From Bacillota bacterium (GTDB lineage: Bacteria; Bacillota; Clostridia; Oscillospirales; Ruminococcaceae), in contig JAEWBS010000012.1 of the NCBI GenBank assembly GCA_023391005.1, positions 1 to 64,000 of the forward strand: a stretch of 64,000 bases of DNA, written 5' to 3'. Shown here piece by piece: positions 25,383-34,026 of the stretch (positions are counted from its first letter, which is position 1; each line of letters begins with the position of its first letter). Both the position numbers and the translations under genes were made by a program. Below the pieces are notes generated by a model. That model was not told the origin of the DNA, searched no databases, and worked only from the letters and a program-made list of their open reading frames with translations.

Positions 25383-26763
25383 AGCGCTGCCGCGCCTGCT
25401 GTTGGCGGCTCCTTCAAGCGGGCAGGGCAAAACGACGCTAACGCTGGCGCTGTTGCGGGCCTTTCAACTGGCGGGCCAGAAACCGGTTGCCTTTAAAAGC
25501 GGTCCTGATTACATCGATCCGATGTTCCATCGCCGGGTGCTGGGGCTGCCGAGCTATAACCTCGATCTCTTTCTTTCCGACGCGCCGACGGTGCGCCGTC
25601 TTTTAGCCCAAGCCGATGGCGGCGATGTAGCTTTGATCGAGGGTGCGATGGGCTATTACGACGGCGTCGGTACGACCGACGCGGCCAGCGCTTGGGCGCT
25701 TGCGCGCGCGACCGAAACGCCGGCTGTTCTGCTGCTGTCGGCCAAGGGCGCGGCGTTGTCGCTGGCGGCGACGGTGCGCGGCTTTGACAGCCTGCGTCAC
25801 CCCTCGCAGCTTGAGGGCGTTATTTTAAACCGCTGTACGCAGGCGCTCTATGACCGCGTGGCGCCCATCATCACGCAAGAGACCGGCCTGCCGGTGCTCG
25901 GCTTTTTGCCCGAGCTGCCTGAATGTACGCTGCAAAGCCGACATCTCGGGCTGGTGACGGTGGATGAGCTCTCCGATCTATCGCAAAAGCTTGATCGCCT
26001 CGGTGAAGCCGCGCTGCGGCACATCGACTTGCAGGCACTTTTACGGTTGGCGCAGAACGCGCCTCTGTTGGAATTTACGCCGCAGGTTCTTGCACCGCAG
26101 ATCGGCACACCGCTGTCGCGCCGAATACGGCTGGCCGTCGCGCATGACGACGCCTTCTGCTTTTATTACAGCGAGACGCTCGCGCTATTTGAGGCGCTCG
26201 GCGCCGAGTTGGCGTTCTTCTCGCCGCTAAACGATGAGCGCCTCCCGCCCGATATACAGGCACTCTATCTTGGCGGGGGCTATCCCGAGCTGCACGCCAA
26301 ACAACTTTCGCAAAACAGCACCATGCTTTGCGATATCCGCAACGCGGTTGAGAGTGGTTTGCCCTGCTTGGCCGAATGCGGCGGGTTTTTATATCTGCAT
26401 GAACAATTGCAGGATGACAAGGGCGACTTTTACCCGATGGCGGGCGTTGTTGCGGCAACGGCGACACGCGGTGTCCGGCTCGGGAATTTTGGCTATATCA
26501 CACTGACGGCGCGGCGGTCTAATCTTTTGTGCCGCGCGGGCGAGGCGCTTTGCGCGCATGAATTCCACTATTGGCAGAGCAACGGCTGCGGCGATGGGTT
26601 CAGGGCGCAAAAGCCCGACGGCCGCGCGTGGGACGCCGTGCATGCCACGCCGAGTCTGTTCGCGGGTTTCCCCCATCTTTATTTGCAAGGGAACATCCCG
26701 GCGGCCAAAAACTTTTTAGCCGCCGCGGTTGCTTATGGCCGATCAACTTCAAAAACACCCTAG
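25375..26763 (+). CDS. cbiA: Cobyrinate a,c-diamide synthase CbiA
   Basis: A 462-residue glutamine-dependent amidase. The ATP-binding P-loop LLAAPSSGQGKTTLTLALL is at ~residue 6, LIEGAMGYYDGVGTTDAAS near 82, and a class I glutaminase-like C-terminal domain has LGGGYPELHA and the nucleophile Cys in CLAECGGFLYLHEQL (~residue 335). It amidates side chains a and c of cobyrinate. Start ATG 25375 overlaps the cbiET stop; an in-frame GTG nine bases upstream is less likely. Confidence 0.93.
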   Translation: MTKALPRLLLAAPSSGQGKTTLTLALLRAFQLAGQKPVAFKSGPDYIDPMFHRRVLGLPSYNLDLFLSDAPTVRRLLAQADGGDVALIEGAMGYYDGVGTTDAASAWALARATETPAVLLLSAKGAALSLAATVRGFDSLRHPSQLEGVILNRCTQALYDRVAPIITQETGLPVLGFLPELPECTLQSRHLGLVTVDELSDLSQKLDRLGEAALRHIDLQALLRLAQNAPLLEFTPQVLAPQIGTPLSRRIRLAVAHDDAFCFYYSETLALFEALGAELAFFSPLNDERLPPDIQALYLGGGYPELHAKQLSQNSTMLCDIRNAVESGLPCLAECGGFLYLHEQLQDDKGDFYPMAGVVAATATRGVRLGNFGYITLTARRSNLLCRAGEALCAHEFHYWQSNGCGDGFRAQKPDGRAWDAVHATPSLFAGFPHLYLQGNIPAAKNFLAAAVAYGRSTSKTP

Positions 26764-26996
26764 CAATTTTCGGAATATTTTACGTGGGTCAGGGCGACGC
26801 GGCGGGCTGACGCCTGAAGAGGACAGCGCGGTCGTGCGGAACATATCGCGGTTGAGCTTATTATTAAGATACGTAAGGTCTCCTTTAAGTTCGACCGTAT
26901 GCAAGCAAGACGATAGTATTAATTGCGTGATAAGCCACACTGCTGTAGCCTAAAGACCGGGCGGTTTGACCGTTAATCGACTATATGGAGAAGGAT
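26764..26996. other. Intergenic gap inside the cobalamin cluster
   Basis: 233 bases between cbiA and cobT without a recognised gene or strong terminator. It is A+T-richer in its right half. A separate promoter for cobT is possible but I cannot assign one. The ribosome site GGAGAAGG (about 26987-26994) decides the cobT start at 26997. Confidence 0.4.
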
Positions 26997-28082
26997 ATGG
27001 ATTTTCAGGAACTGAACCGACAGATTAAGCCCCCCGACCCCGCTGCGGCGCAGCTTTGCCGCGCGCGCTGGAATGCGATCGCAAAGCCGATCGGCAGCCT
27101 TGGCTTGCTTGAGGAGGCCGTAATTAAAATCGCGGCGCTCACCGGCGATGCGCTGCCCGATATTCGGCGCCGCGCGGTGCTGGTGCTCTGCGCCGACAAC
27201 GGCGTGGTGGCCGAGGGGGTCACCCAGACCGGCAGCGAGATCACGGCGCTGGTGGCTGAAAATATCGCCAACGGGCACGCCTGCATCCGCTATATGGCCA
27301 AGCGGGCGGATATGGAGGTCTTTACGGTCGATATGGGGATGAACCGTTCGTCCGACTGCAAGGGTATTCTCGACTACGCCGTCTCGCGCGGTACGAAGAA
27401 CCTTGCCAAAGAGGCCGCCATGACGGCGCAGCAGGCCGAGCAGGCCATCCGGCGCGGCATGGAGCTGGTACGCCGCTGCCAGCAGCAGGGCTATCAACTG
27501 CTGGCGACCGGTGAGATGGGCATCGGCAACACGACAACGGCCAGCGCCGTCTCGGCTGTGCTGCTCGGCAAGACGGTGACCAAGGTGACCGGGCGCGGGG
27601 CGGGCTTGAGCGATCAGGCCATGCGCAAAAAAATTCGGGTGATTCAATCGGCGGTCCGATTGCACGCGCCCGACGCGGGTGATCCGTTCGATGTGCTGCA
27701 AAAGCTGGGCGGACTGGATATCGCGGGACTGACCGGCGTTTTCTTGGGCGGCGCGCTTTACCGCGTACCGGTGCTGATCGACGGCTTTATCAGCGCGACG
27801 GCGGCCTTGTTGGCCGCGCGGCTCTGCCCCGGTTCGGTGCAGGCGATGATCGCGACACACGTTTCCTCCGAGCCCGCCGCCGCGATGCTGCTGGCGGCCC
27901 TCGGCCTCGAGCCGATGATCACCGCCGGACTGCACCTCGGCGAGGGCACGGGCGCTGTCTGCGCCGTGCCGATGCTCGATATGGCGCTGGAGGTCTATAA
28001 AAACATGGCGACCTTTGAGCAGATCGGCATGGCGGCCTATGAGGCGCCCGCCGAAACTATTGAAGGCGTCGTGACGGTATGA
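26997..28082 (+). CDS. cobT: Nicotinate-nucleotide--dimethylbenzimidazole phosphoribosyltransferase CobT
   Basis: A 361-residue enzyme that makes the alpha-ribazole phosphate lower-ligand nucleotide from NaMN and a base. KPIGSLGLLEEAVIKIAALT, VLCADNGVVAEGVTQTG, GEMGIGNTTTASAV (the phosphate loop), GRGAGLSDQAM and the C-terminal GLHLGEGTGAV with catalytic Glu are all intact. ATG 26997 follows GGAGAAGGAT; an earlier in-frame ATG at 26985 overlaps that site. The native base is not known: no bza benzimidazole genes or bluB are in the window. ATGA overlap with cobU. Confidence 0.94.
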   Translation: MDFQELNRQIKPPDPAAAQLCRARWNAIAKPIGSLGLLEEAVIKIAALTGDALPDIRRRAVLVLCADNGVVAEGVTQTGSEITALVAENIANGHACIRYMAKRADMEVFTVDMGMNRSSDCKGILDYAVSRGTKNLAKEAAMTAQQAEQAIRRGMELVRRCQQQGYQLLATGEMGIGNTTTASAVSAVLLGKTVTKVTGRGAGLSDQAMRKKIRVIQSAVRLHAPDAGDPFDVLQKLGGLDIAGLTGVFLGGALYRVPVLIDGFISATAALLAARLCPGSVQAMIATHVSSEPAAAMLLAALGLEPMITAGLHLGEGTGAVCAVPMLDMALEVYKNMATFEQIGMAAYEAPAETIEGVVTV

Positions 28083-28606
28083 CGGCGCTGATCATCGGCG
28101 GCGCCGCGAGCGGCAAGAGTGAATACGCCGAATCGCTGCTTGAGGGCGCCGAAAATAAGCTTTATATCGCAACGATGCAGCCCTTTGGGGATGATGCGTC
28201 GGCGCGCATCGCGCGGCACCGCACCTTGCGCGCGTCAAAGGGGTTTAAAACGCTCGAGCGGTTTACCGCGTTGGGCGCGATGACCGACGCCGAACTGCCC
28301 GAGGGCTGCGCGGTGCTGCTCGAGTGTCTGGGCAATCTCGCGGCCAATGAGTTGTTTGCGCCGCAGGGGGCCGGGGAGAAGGCTGAGATAGCGATCTTAG
28401 ACGGCATCGCACATCTCATGCATCGCAGCCGCCATCTGGTTGTGGTCACCAACGACATCTTTGCCGACGGTGTGACCTATGACGCTGAGACCACGCGCTA
28501 TCTTAGTCTGTTGGGCCGCTGCAACGCGCAGATTGCGGCCCGCTTTGACCGTGTGGTTGAGGTGGTATGCGGCATTCCGATTCTGTTAAAGGGGGGGAGC
28601 GTATGA
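28079..28606 (+). CDS. cobU: Adenosylcobinamide kinase / adenosylcobinamide-phosphate guanylyltransferase CobU
   Basis: A 175-residue P-loop enzyme that phosphorylates adenosylcobinamide and then attaches GMP. Walker A is IIGGAASGKSEYAESLL; KLYIATMQPFGDDASARIARH holds the conserved histidine (guanylylated intermediate); LLECLGNLAANELF and VVVTNDIFADGV follow. Length is normal for the full enzyme. It overlaps cobT upstream and cobS downstream (ATGA in both cases). Confidence 0.93.
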   Translation: MTALIIGGAASGKSEYAESLLEGAENKLYIATMQPFGDDASARIARHRTLRASKGFKTLERFTALGAMTDAELPEGCAVLLECLGNLAANELFAPQGAGEKAEIAILDGIAHLMHRSRHLVVVTNDIFADGVTYDAETTRYLSLLGRCNAQIAARFDRVVEVVCGIPILLKGGSV

Positions 28607-29376
28607 CAGTTTTGCGGTCCATCGCGCTGGCTTTTGCGATGTTTTCGCGCCTGCCCGCCCCCCGCGTGGAATGGAGCGCAAAAAACATGCGCTATATGAT
28701 GGCGGGCTTTCCGCTCGTAGGCGCGGCGGTCGGGCTGCTGCTGTTCGGCTGGGCTGCTTTGAGCCGCTGGCTCGAACTTGGCGCGGTGCTCACAGCCTGT
28801 GGACTGACGCTGATTCCCGTCGCCGTGACGGGTGGCATCCACCTCGACGGCTTTTGTGACACGGTCGACGCGATGGCCAGCCACGCCGAGCCCGTGCGCA
28901 AGTGTGAAATTTTGAAGGACCCCCACATGGGCGCGTTTGCCGCCATCGGGCTGGTAGCCTATTTTATGCTTTATGTTTCGCTTTCTTATACATTGATACT
29001 GTCCCGTTCCGCGCTGCTGCTGCTTTGCTGCGTGCCGGTTTTAAGCCGCGTGTTTAGCGCCATCTCGGTGGTTTTTCTGCCCGGCACAGGCGAGTCGGGC
29101 ACGCTAAGCAGCTTTCATGAAGCTGCTGATAAGCGGGTGGTATGGATCGTGCTGCTGGCGATGTTGGCGTTTTGCACAGCGGTAATGTTGGAAATCTCGC
29201 TGCTCGGCGGCGGTCTGATGCTGTTAGCGGCATCAAGCTGCTTTTGGCGGCTCGCGCAGATGGCAAAACGGGAATTCGGCGGCATGCGGGGCGATTTGGC
29301 GGGCTGGTTTTTGCAGTGCTGCGAGCTGTCCTGCTTAGTCGCGCTGGTAATAAGCCAAAAGGGGGGCTGGCTGTGA
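28603..29376 (+). CDS. cobS: Adenosylcobinamide-GDP ribazoletransferase (cobalamin synthase) CobS
   Basis: A 257-residue integral membrane enzyme that joins adenosylcobinamide-GDP and alpha-ribazole. ALAFAMFSRLPAPRVEW near the start, GGIHLDGFCDTVDAMASH (~residue 75) and EILKDPHMGAFAAIGLV (~residue 101) are the catalytic cytosolic motifs, and several hydrophobic segments surround them. ATG 28603 overlaps the cobU stop; the longer open frame starts inside cobU. Confidence 0.93.
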   Translation: MTVLRSIALAFAMFSRLPAPRVEWSAKNMRYMMAGFPLVGAAVGLLLFGWAALSRWLELGAVLTACGLTLIPVAVTGGIHLDGFCDTVDAMASHAEPVRKCEILKDPHMGAFAAIGLVAYFMLYVSLSYTLILSRSALLLLCCVPVLSRVFSAISVVFLPGTGESGTLSSFHEAADKRVVWIVLLAMLAFCTAVMLEISLLGGGLMLLAASSCFWRLAQMAKREFGGMRGDLAGWFLQCCELSCLVALVISQKGGWL

Positions 29377-29717
29377 TCTTGATCATCGGCGGTGCGCATT
29401 GCGGCAAGCGCGGTTATGCCGCCGCCCAATTCGGATACGATCTTAAGCAGATGTCCAATCAGCTCGACGCCGCGCCGGTGCTCTACGACCTTCAGGCGTT
29501 GCTTAAAGTGAATCCTGATTATGAAGCGTTGCTGCCGGTGCTTTTGCAAAAGCAGGTTGTGATCTGCAATGAAGTGGGCTGCGGCGTTGTGCCGATCAAC
29601 GACGCCGAGCGGGTGTGGCGCGAGACGGTGGGCCGGGCTTGCTGTGCGTTGGCTCAGCGCGCCGAAAAGGTCATCCGGGTACAATGCGGTATCGGCACCG
29701 TCATCAAAGGGGGATGA
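29373..29717 (+). CDS. Short CobU-like protein (114 residues)
   Basis: This protein starts GTG 29373 (GTGA overlap with cobS). It has the CobU ends but not the middle: the N-terminus ILIIGGAHCGKRGYAAAQFG resembles the CobU P-loop but lacks the Ser/Thr after GK, and the C-terminus (VVICNEVGCGVVPINDAER, VWRETVGRACCALAQRAEKV, VIRVQCGIGTVIKG) matches the CobU end with ETVG and CG-P-like loops. The guanylylated-His region is missing. Similar short proteins occur in clostridial B12 operons beside a full cobU and are labelled CobU by homology. It may be a regulatory or salvage subunit; kinase activity is doubtful. Confidence 0.75.
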   Translation: MILIIGGAHCGKRGYAAAQFGYDLKQMSNQLDAAPVLYDLQALLKVNPDYEALLPVLLQKQVVICNEVGCGVVPINDAERVWRETVGRACCALAQRAEKVIRVQCGIGTVIKGG

Positions 29718-30704
29718 GTGCAAATGACTGTTTTGGCGGCAATTCTGATTGGCTTTGCGCTCGACTGGCTCTTTGGCGACCCGGCCTGCATCCCGCATCT
29801 GGTGGTGGGTATCGGCAAGATGATTTCCCGCTTTGAAAAAGGGCTGCGCAAAGCATTCTTAAAAACGCCCAGCGGCGAATTGTCGGCGGGGGCGGTGCTG
29901 GCGGTCAGTGTTCCGTTCATCTCGTTTGGGCTTTGCGCACTGGCTCTGTGGCTGGCGGGGTTGGTTCATCCGGCGGCACGGCTGGTGTTGGCGGCGCTTA
30001 TTTGCTGGCAGTGCCTCGCGGCCCGGTCGCTGGCGCAGGCGGGGCGGCAGGTGGAACGCGCGCTGGCGTCTCCTGATATTGACGACGCGCGCCGTGCCGT
30101 GGCACAAGTGGTCGGGCGGGATACCGCCGCGCTTGACCGCGCGGGCATTATCCGCGCGGCGGTTGAGACGGTGGCCGAAAACACCTGCGACGGCGTGGTT
30201 GCGCCGCTGTTCTGGCTGGCGGTCGGCGGTGTGCCGCTCGGTGTTTTTTATAAGGCCGTCAATACACTCGACAGCATGGTGGGCTATAAAAACACGCGGT
30301 ATCTTTATTTTGGCCGCGCCTCGGCACGGCTTGACGATGGTATGAACTACCTGCCCGCGCGCCTTTCGGCACTGCTTCTGATCGCGTCGGCATGGATATG
30401 CGGCTTTGACGCTAAAAACGCGTGGCGGATTTTTAAGCGCGACCGCTATAACCACAAAAGCCCCAACTCGGCGCAGAGCGAATCGGCCTGCGCGGGGGCG
30501 TTGGGTATTCAGCTTGGCGGCGACGCGGTCTATTTTGGAAATCGCGTGCAAAAACCGACGATCGGCGACGCGCTGCGCGCCTGTGAGCCGCAGGATATTC
30601 TGCACGCGAACCGGCTAATGCTCTGCACATCGGTGATGGGGTTGTTGACCGTGCTATTGATAAGGGGGATTTTGCTCATATGGCCGATTTTGACGGCACA
30701 TTAA
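29718..30704 (+). CDS. cbiB: Adenosylcobinamide-phosphate synthase CbiB
   Basis: A 328-residue membrane enzyme (326 if ATG 29724 is used) that condenses adenosylcobyric acid with aminopropanol phosphate. Conserved CbiB segments: DWLFGDPACIPHLVVGIGKM, VETVAENTCDGVVAPLFW, KAVNTLDSMVGYKNTRY, DRYNHKSPNSAQSESACAGA and LGIQLGGDAVYFG. GGGGG upstream suits GTG 29718 or ATG 29724. The stop lies 25 bases inside cobD. Confidence 0.93.
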   Translation: MQMTVLAAILIGFALDWLFGDPACIPHLVVGIGKMISRFEKGLRKAFLKTPSGELSAGAVLAVSVPFISFGLCALALWLAGLVHPAARLVLAALICWQCLAARSLAQAGRQVERALASPDIDDARRAVAQVVGRDTAALDRAGIIRAAVETVAENTCDGVVAPLFWLAVGGVPLGVFYKAVNTLDSMVGYKNTRYLYFGRASARLDDGMNYLPARLSALLLIASAWICGFDAKNAWRIFKRDRYNHKSPNSAQSESACAGALGIQLGGDAVYFGNRVQKPTIGDALRACEPQDILHANRLMLCTSVMGLLTVLLIRGILLIWPILTAH

Positions 30705-31747
30705 TACACGGCGGCGACGCGCGCGGCTTTTTGGCGCGTTACGGGAAGATGCCGCTCGACTTTTCGGCTAATGTCAATCCGCTCGGGGCACCGCAGGCGG
30801 TACACGATGCCCTTTGTCACGCAGCGCAGGATGTTGACCGCTACCCCGACCCGCTCTGCCGCGACCTGCGTAATGCGATTGCGCAAAGCGAGGGCGTGAT
30901 GCCTGAGCAGGTATTCTGTGCGGCGGGCGCTGCGGAGATTATTTACCGTCTCGCGGCGGCGCTAAAGCCCAAGCGGGCGCTGATACCGGCGCCGACCTTT
31001 TCGGAATATGCGCTGGCGCTGGCCGGGCAGGGGTGCGAGGTTGAGCGGCATTGGCTGAGAGATGAGGACAACTTTGCCTTGACCCCGGCGATTTTACCCC
31101 AGCTGCGGGCCGGTATCGACCTCGTGTTTTTATGTAATCCCAACAACCCGACCGGCAGTGTCGTCGACTCCGATCTGATGGCGGAAATTTTAAAGCGCTG
31201 CGCCGCGCATCATATCCGATTGGTGGTGGATGAATGCTTTCTGGGCTTTACGCCGCAGCCCGAAGCGCACACGCTAACTCCGATACTGGCGCAATATCAA
31301 AATCTGCTGCTGCTAAAGGCGTTTACCAAGCTTTACGGCATGGCGGGGGTACGGCTCGGCTACTGCCTGAGCGGCGATCTTGCGCTGTTGCAGCGGCTTT
31401 ATGAAGCGGGGCCGCCGTGGAACGTCTCGTCGCTGGCACAGCAGGCGGGCATTGCGGCGCTGGGCGCGCGCGATTATCTCGACGAAAGCCGCGCCATTGT
31501 CGCCGCCCAACGGCCCCGCCTGTGCGCCGTGCTGGGGGCGCTGGGCCTGCGCGTCATCCCGGGTGAGGCCAATTACGTTTTATTTTTCAGCGCCACGCCG
31601 CGGCTGGTTGAAAAGCTGTGCGAACAGGGTGTTCTGATCCGTGACTGCGCGAACTTTGAGGGTCTGGGCGACGGCTGGTACCGTACAGCGGTGCGTACAC
31701 CTTCTGAAAACGACCGGCTGCTCGCGGCGCTTAAAGTCTGTTTATAA
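30680..31747 (+). CDS. cobD: L-threonine-O-3-phosphate decarboxylase CobD (PLP, aminotransferase fold I)
   Basis: A 355-residue PLP enzyme making (R)-1-aminopropan-2-ol phosphate, the linker used by CbiB. IHGGDARGFLARYG and LDFSANVNPLGAPQAV open the fold; VFLCNPNNPTGSVV binds PLP; VVDECFLGF and LLKAFTKLYGMAGVRLGY contain the aspartate and PLP lysine (~residue 215). The start overlaps cbiB. It is the last gene before a 250-base gap with a strong inverted repeat. Confidence 0.92.
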   Translation: MADFDGTLIHGGDARGFLARYGKMPLDFSANVNPLGAPQAVHDALCHAAQDVDRYPDPLCRDLRNAIAQSEGVMPEQVFCAAGAAEIIYRLAAALKPKRALIPAPTFSEYALALAGQGCEVERHWLRDEDNFALTPAILPQLRAGIDLVFLCNPNNPTGSVVDSDLMAEILKRCAAHHIRLVVDECFLGFTPQPEAHTLTPILAQYQNLLLLKAFTKLYGMAGVRLGYCLSGDLALLQRLYEAGPPWNVSSLAQQAGIAALGARDYLDESRAIVAAQRPRLCAVLGALGLRVIPGEANYVLFFSATPRLVEKLCEQGVLIRDCANFEGLGDGWYRTAVRTPSENDRLLAALKVCL

Positions 31748-31795
31748 GCCGCTGACGCCCGGTGCTGACGACATTTTTCGGCCGATAAGCGGAAT

Positions 31796-31931
31796 TTTCG
31801 CTAAGGCGCGCGTTGTGGCGAAGCGTGCCGTATGATGGCGCTTGTTGTCGGCATTGATGGACAAGCCTGCCGCAGGCAACAGAATCCGACACGTAAACAG
31901 CGGGTTCGCCACGGCGCGCGCCCTAGCGAAA
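31796..31931 (+). promoter_or_regulatory. Structured element upstream of cbiP
   Basis: Arms 31796-31822 and 31905-31931 form a 27-bp stem with two G-U pairs and one mismatch, enclosing an 82-base loop that itself contains GCCTG/CAGGC (31866-31877). It lies in the 251-base cobD-cbiP gap, ending 67 bases before the cbiP start. It may be an RNA regulatory element, a processing site or a small repeat; I could not match it to the cobalamin riboswitch consensus. Confidence 0.5.
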
Positions 31932-31998
31932 GATCGCGTATTATAGCGTTTACCGTCGACTCCGGCATGAACCAAAGACAATTTACGGAGGGGATATC

Positions 31999-33498
31999 AT
32001 GAAAAAAGCACGATCCATTATGGTGCAGGGGACGATGTCCAACGCGGGCAAAAGCCTTGTCGCGGCGGGCCTTTGCCGCGTTTTTATGCAGGACGGCTAC
32101 CGCGTCGCCCCTTTTAAAAGCCAGAATATGGCGCTCAACAGCTTTGTAACGCTCGACGGGCTTGAAATGGGACGCGCGCAGGTGACACAGGCGCAGGCGG
32201 CGGGACTCGAGCCGGATGTTCGCATGAACCCGATCTTGCTCAAGCCCACGACCGACGTAGGCAGTCAGGTGATTCTGCACGGCGAAGTGGTCGGCAACAT
32301 GACGGCGACGGAATATTTTAAGTATAAACGCACGCTGCGCCCCGAGGTGAAAAAAGCCTACGATTCGCTGGCCGCCGAGCAGGATATCATCGTTATAGAG
32401 GGGGCGGGCAGTCCGGCGGAGATCAACTTGAAATCGGAGGATATCGTCAACATGGGCATGGCGCAGATGGCAAACGCGCCGGTGCTGCTGGTGGCGGATA
32501 TCGACCGGGGCGGCGTGTTTGCGAGCATCTACGGCACCGTTGCGCTACTGGAACCCGAAGAGCGCAGCCGCATCAAGGGGATTATTATCAACAAATTTCG
32601 GGGCGATAAGGCGATCTTGCAGTCGGGTATCGACATGATCACCGAGTTGACCCACATCCCGGTGCTGGGCGTACTGCCCTATTTAAACATCGATATTGAG
32701 GATGAGGACAGCCTGACAGACCGCTTCTGCCGCGCGCCGGGCGAGCGCTGCCCGCTGGATATCGCGGTTGTGCGGCTGCCGCGCATCTCAAACTTTACCG
32801 ATTTTGACGCGCTGGCGCGCCACCCCTCGGTGGGGCTGCGCTATGTCGGTGCGGTGTCCGAGCTGGGTAACCCCGATCTTGTCATTCTGCCCGGCAGCAA
32901 AAGCACGATGGCCGACCTGTTGTGGCTGCGACAGAACGGGCTTGAGGCGGCGATCAAAAAACGGGCGGCCGCCGGCACGCCGGTGGTGGGCGTCTGCGGC
33001 GGCTATCAGATGCTGGGCGAGCTGCTCAAAGACCCTTACAATGTCGAGGGCGGCGGCGAGCTGCGCGGCATGGGGCTTTTAAACACCGAAACGGTATTTT
33101 CTCCCGAGAAGATACGCACCCGCGTCAGCGGCAAGGTCAACACGCTGACCGGCGCGCTCGCGCCACTCTCTAACGCCGAGCTGTTCGGGTATGAAATCCA
33201 CATGGGCAACACAGCGCTGCGCGGCGGCACCCGGCCCTTTGCGGTGCTTGAGGGCGGCCTCGCCGATGGCGCATTCTATGAGCATATCTTCGGTAGCTAT
33301 GTGCACGGGCTGTTTGACGGCGCGCTGGGCCATGCGCTGGTCAATCTGCTGCTGACGCGCAAGGGTTTTTGCACTGAAGAGGTACAGCCGATCAGTGCCG
33401 CCCAGCATCGGGAGCAGCAGTTCGATTTACTGGCCGCAGCGATTCGGGAGAGCTTTGATATGGCGGTCATCTATAAAATCCTCGGGGAGGGCGCTTGA
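31999..33498 (+). CDS. cbiP: Cobyric acid synthase CbiP
   Basis: A 499-residue glutamine-dependent amidase for side chains b, d, e and g. The synthetase domain starts IMVQGTMSNAGKSLVAAGLC, with FKSQNMALNSFV, VVIEGAGSPAEINL-like IVIEGAGSPAEINLKSEDI and LVADIDRGGVFASIYG. The class I glutaminase half has GVCGGYQMLGELLKDP (nucleophile Cys, ~residue 333) and GSYVHGLFDG (His). GGAGGGG precedes ATG 31999. btuR follows directly after the stop. Confidence 0.94.
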   Translation: MKKARSIMVQGTMSNAGKSLVAAGLCRVFMQDGYRVAPFKSQNMALNSFVTLDGLEMGRAQVTQAQAAGLEPDVRMNPILLKPTTDVGSQVILHGEVVGNMTATEYFKYKRTLRPEVKKAYDSLAAEQDIIVIEGAGSPAEINLKSEDIVNMGMAQMANAPVLLVADIDRGGVFASIYGTVALLEPEERSRIKGIIINKFRGDKAILQSGIDMITELTHIPVLGVLPYLNIDIEDEDSLTDRFCRAPGERCPLDIAVVRLPRISNFTDFDALARHPSVGLRYVGAVSELGNPDLVILPGSKSTMADLLWLRQNGLEAAIKKRAAAGTPVVGVCGGYQMLGELLKDPYNVEGGGELRGMGLLNTETVFSPEKIRTRVSGKVNTLTGALAPLSNAELFGYEIHMGNTALRGGTRPFAVLEGGLADGAFYEHIFGSYVHGLFDGALGHALVNLLLTRKGFCTEEVQPISAAQHREQQFDLLAAAIRESFDMAVIYKILGEGA

Positions 33499-34026
33499 AT
33501 GGATCAGGGATTGGTGCATTTTTATTATGGCGATGGCAAGGGCAAGACCACAGCCGCGCTGGGGCTTGCACTGCGGGCGCTGGGCTGCGGCAGACGGGTC
33601 ATATTGGTGCAGTTTCTAAAAAATACCCCCTGCGGCGAGCTGATAGCGCTTCAATGCCATGACCATATCACGGTGCTGCGCGGTAAGGCGGGCGCGCATT
33701 TTACCTTTGCGATGACCGAGGACGAACGGCGGCAGACCAAGGCGATTCATGAGGAAAATTTTGAGCAGGCGATGGCGCGCGTACAGTCGGGCACATGCGA
33801 CCTGCTGATTCTAGACGAGGTTACCGACGCGCTGCAAACCGGCCTACTGGATGAAAGTCTTCTACGCGCCGCTGTATGTGAGAAGTCTCACGGGCTGGAG
33901 CTGGTGCTGACCGGCCATCGGCCGATCGACTGGGTTATGGAGGCTGCCGACTATGTCACCGAGATGAAAAAGCACAAGCACCCGTTTGACTGCGGTGTGC
34001 CTGCGCGCGAGGGGGTGGAATTTTGA
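33499..34026 (+). CDS. btuR: Cob(I)yrinic acid a,c-diamide adenosyltransferase (BtuR/CobA/CobO)
   Basis: A 175-residue ATP:corrinoid adenosyltransferase that builds the Co-C bond to 5'-deoxyadenosine. The inverted P-loop FYYGDGKGKTTAALGLALRA is at the N-terminus; LILDEVTDAL and VLTGHRPIDWVMEAADYVTE are family motifs. It starts on the base after the cbiP stop and ends within the TTG start of cbiC. Confidence 0.94.
   Translation: MDQGLVHFYYGDGKGKTTAALGLALRALGCGRRVILVQFLKNTPCGELIALQCHDHITVLRGKAGAHFTFAMTEDERRQTKAIHEENFEQAMARVQSGTCDLLILDEVTDALQTGLLDESLLRAAVCEKSHGLELVLTGHRPIDWVMEAADYVTEMKKHKHPFDCGVPAREGVEF

Noticed and set aside
26973..27935. Leftward 320-codon open frame opposite cobT
   Set aside because: It mirrors the cobT coding frame in a G+C-rich region, is rich in His, Arg and Gln without family motifs, and has no ribosome site.
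29859..30605. Leftward 248-codon open frame opposite cbiB
   Set aside because: Same reason: a shadow of the cbiB frame with low-complexity Arg-rich sequence.
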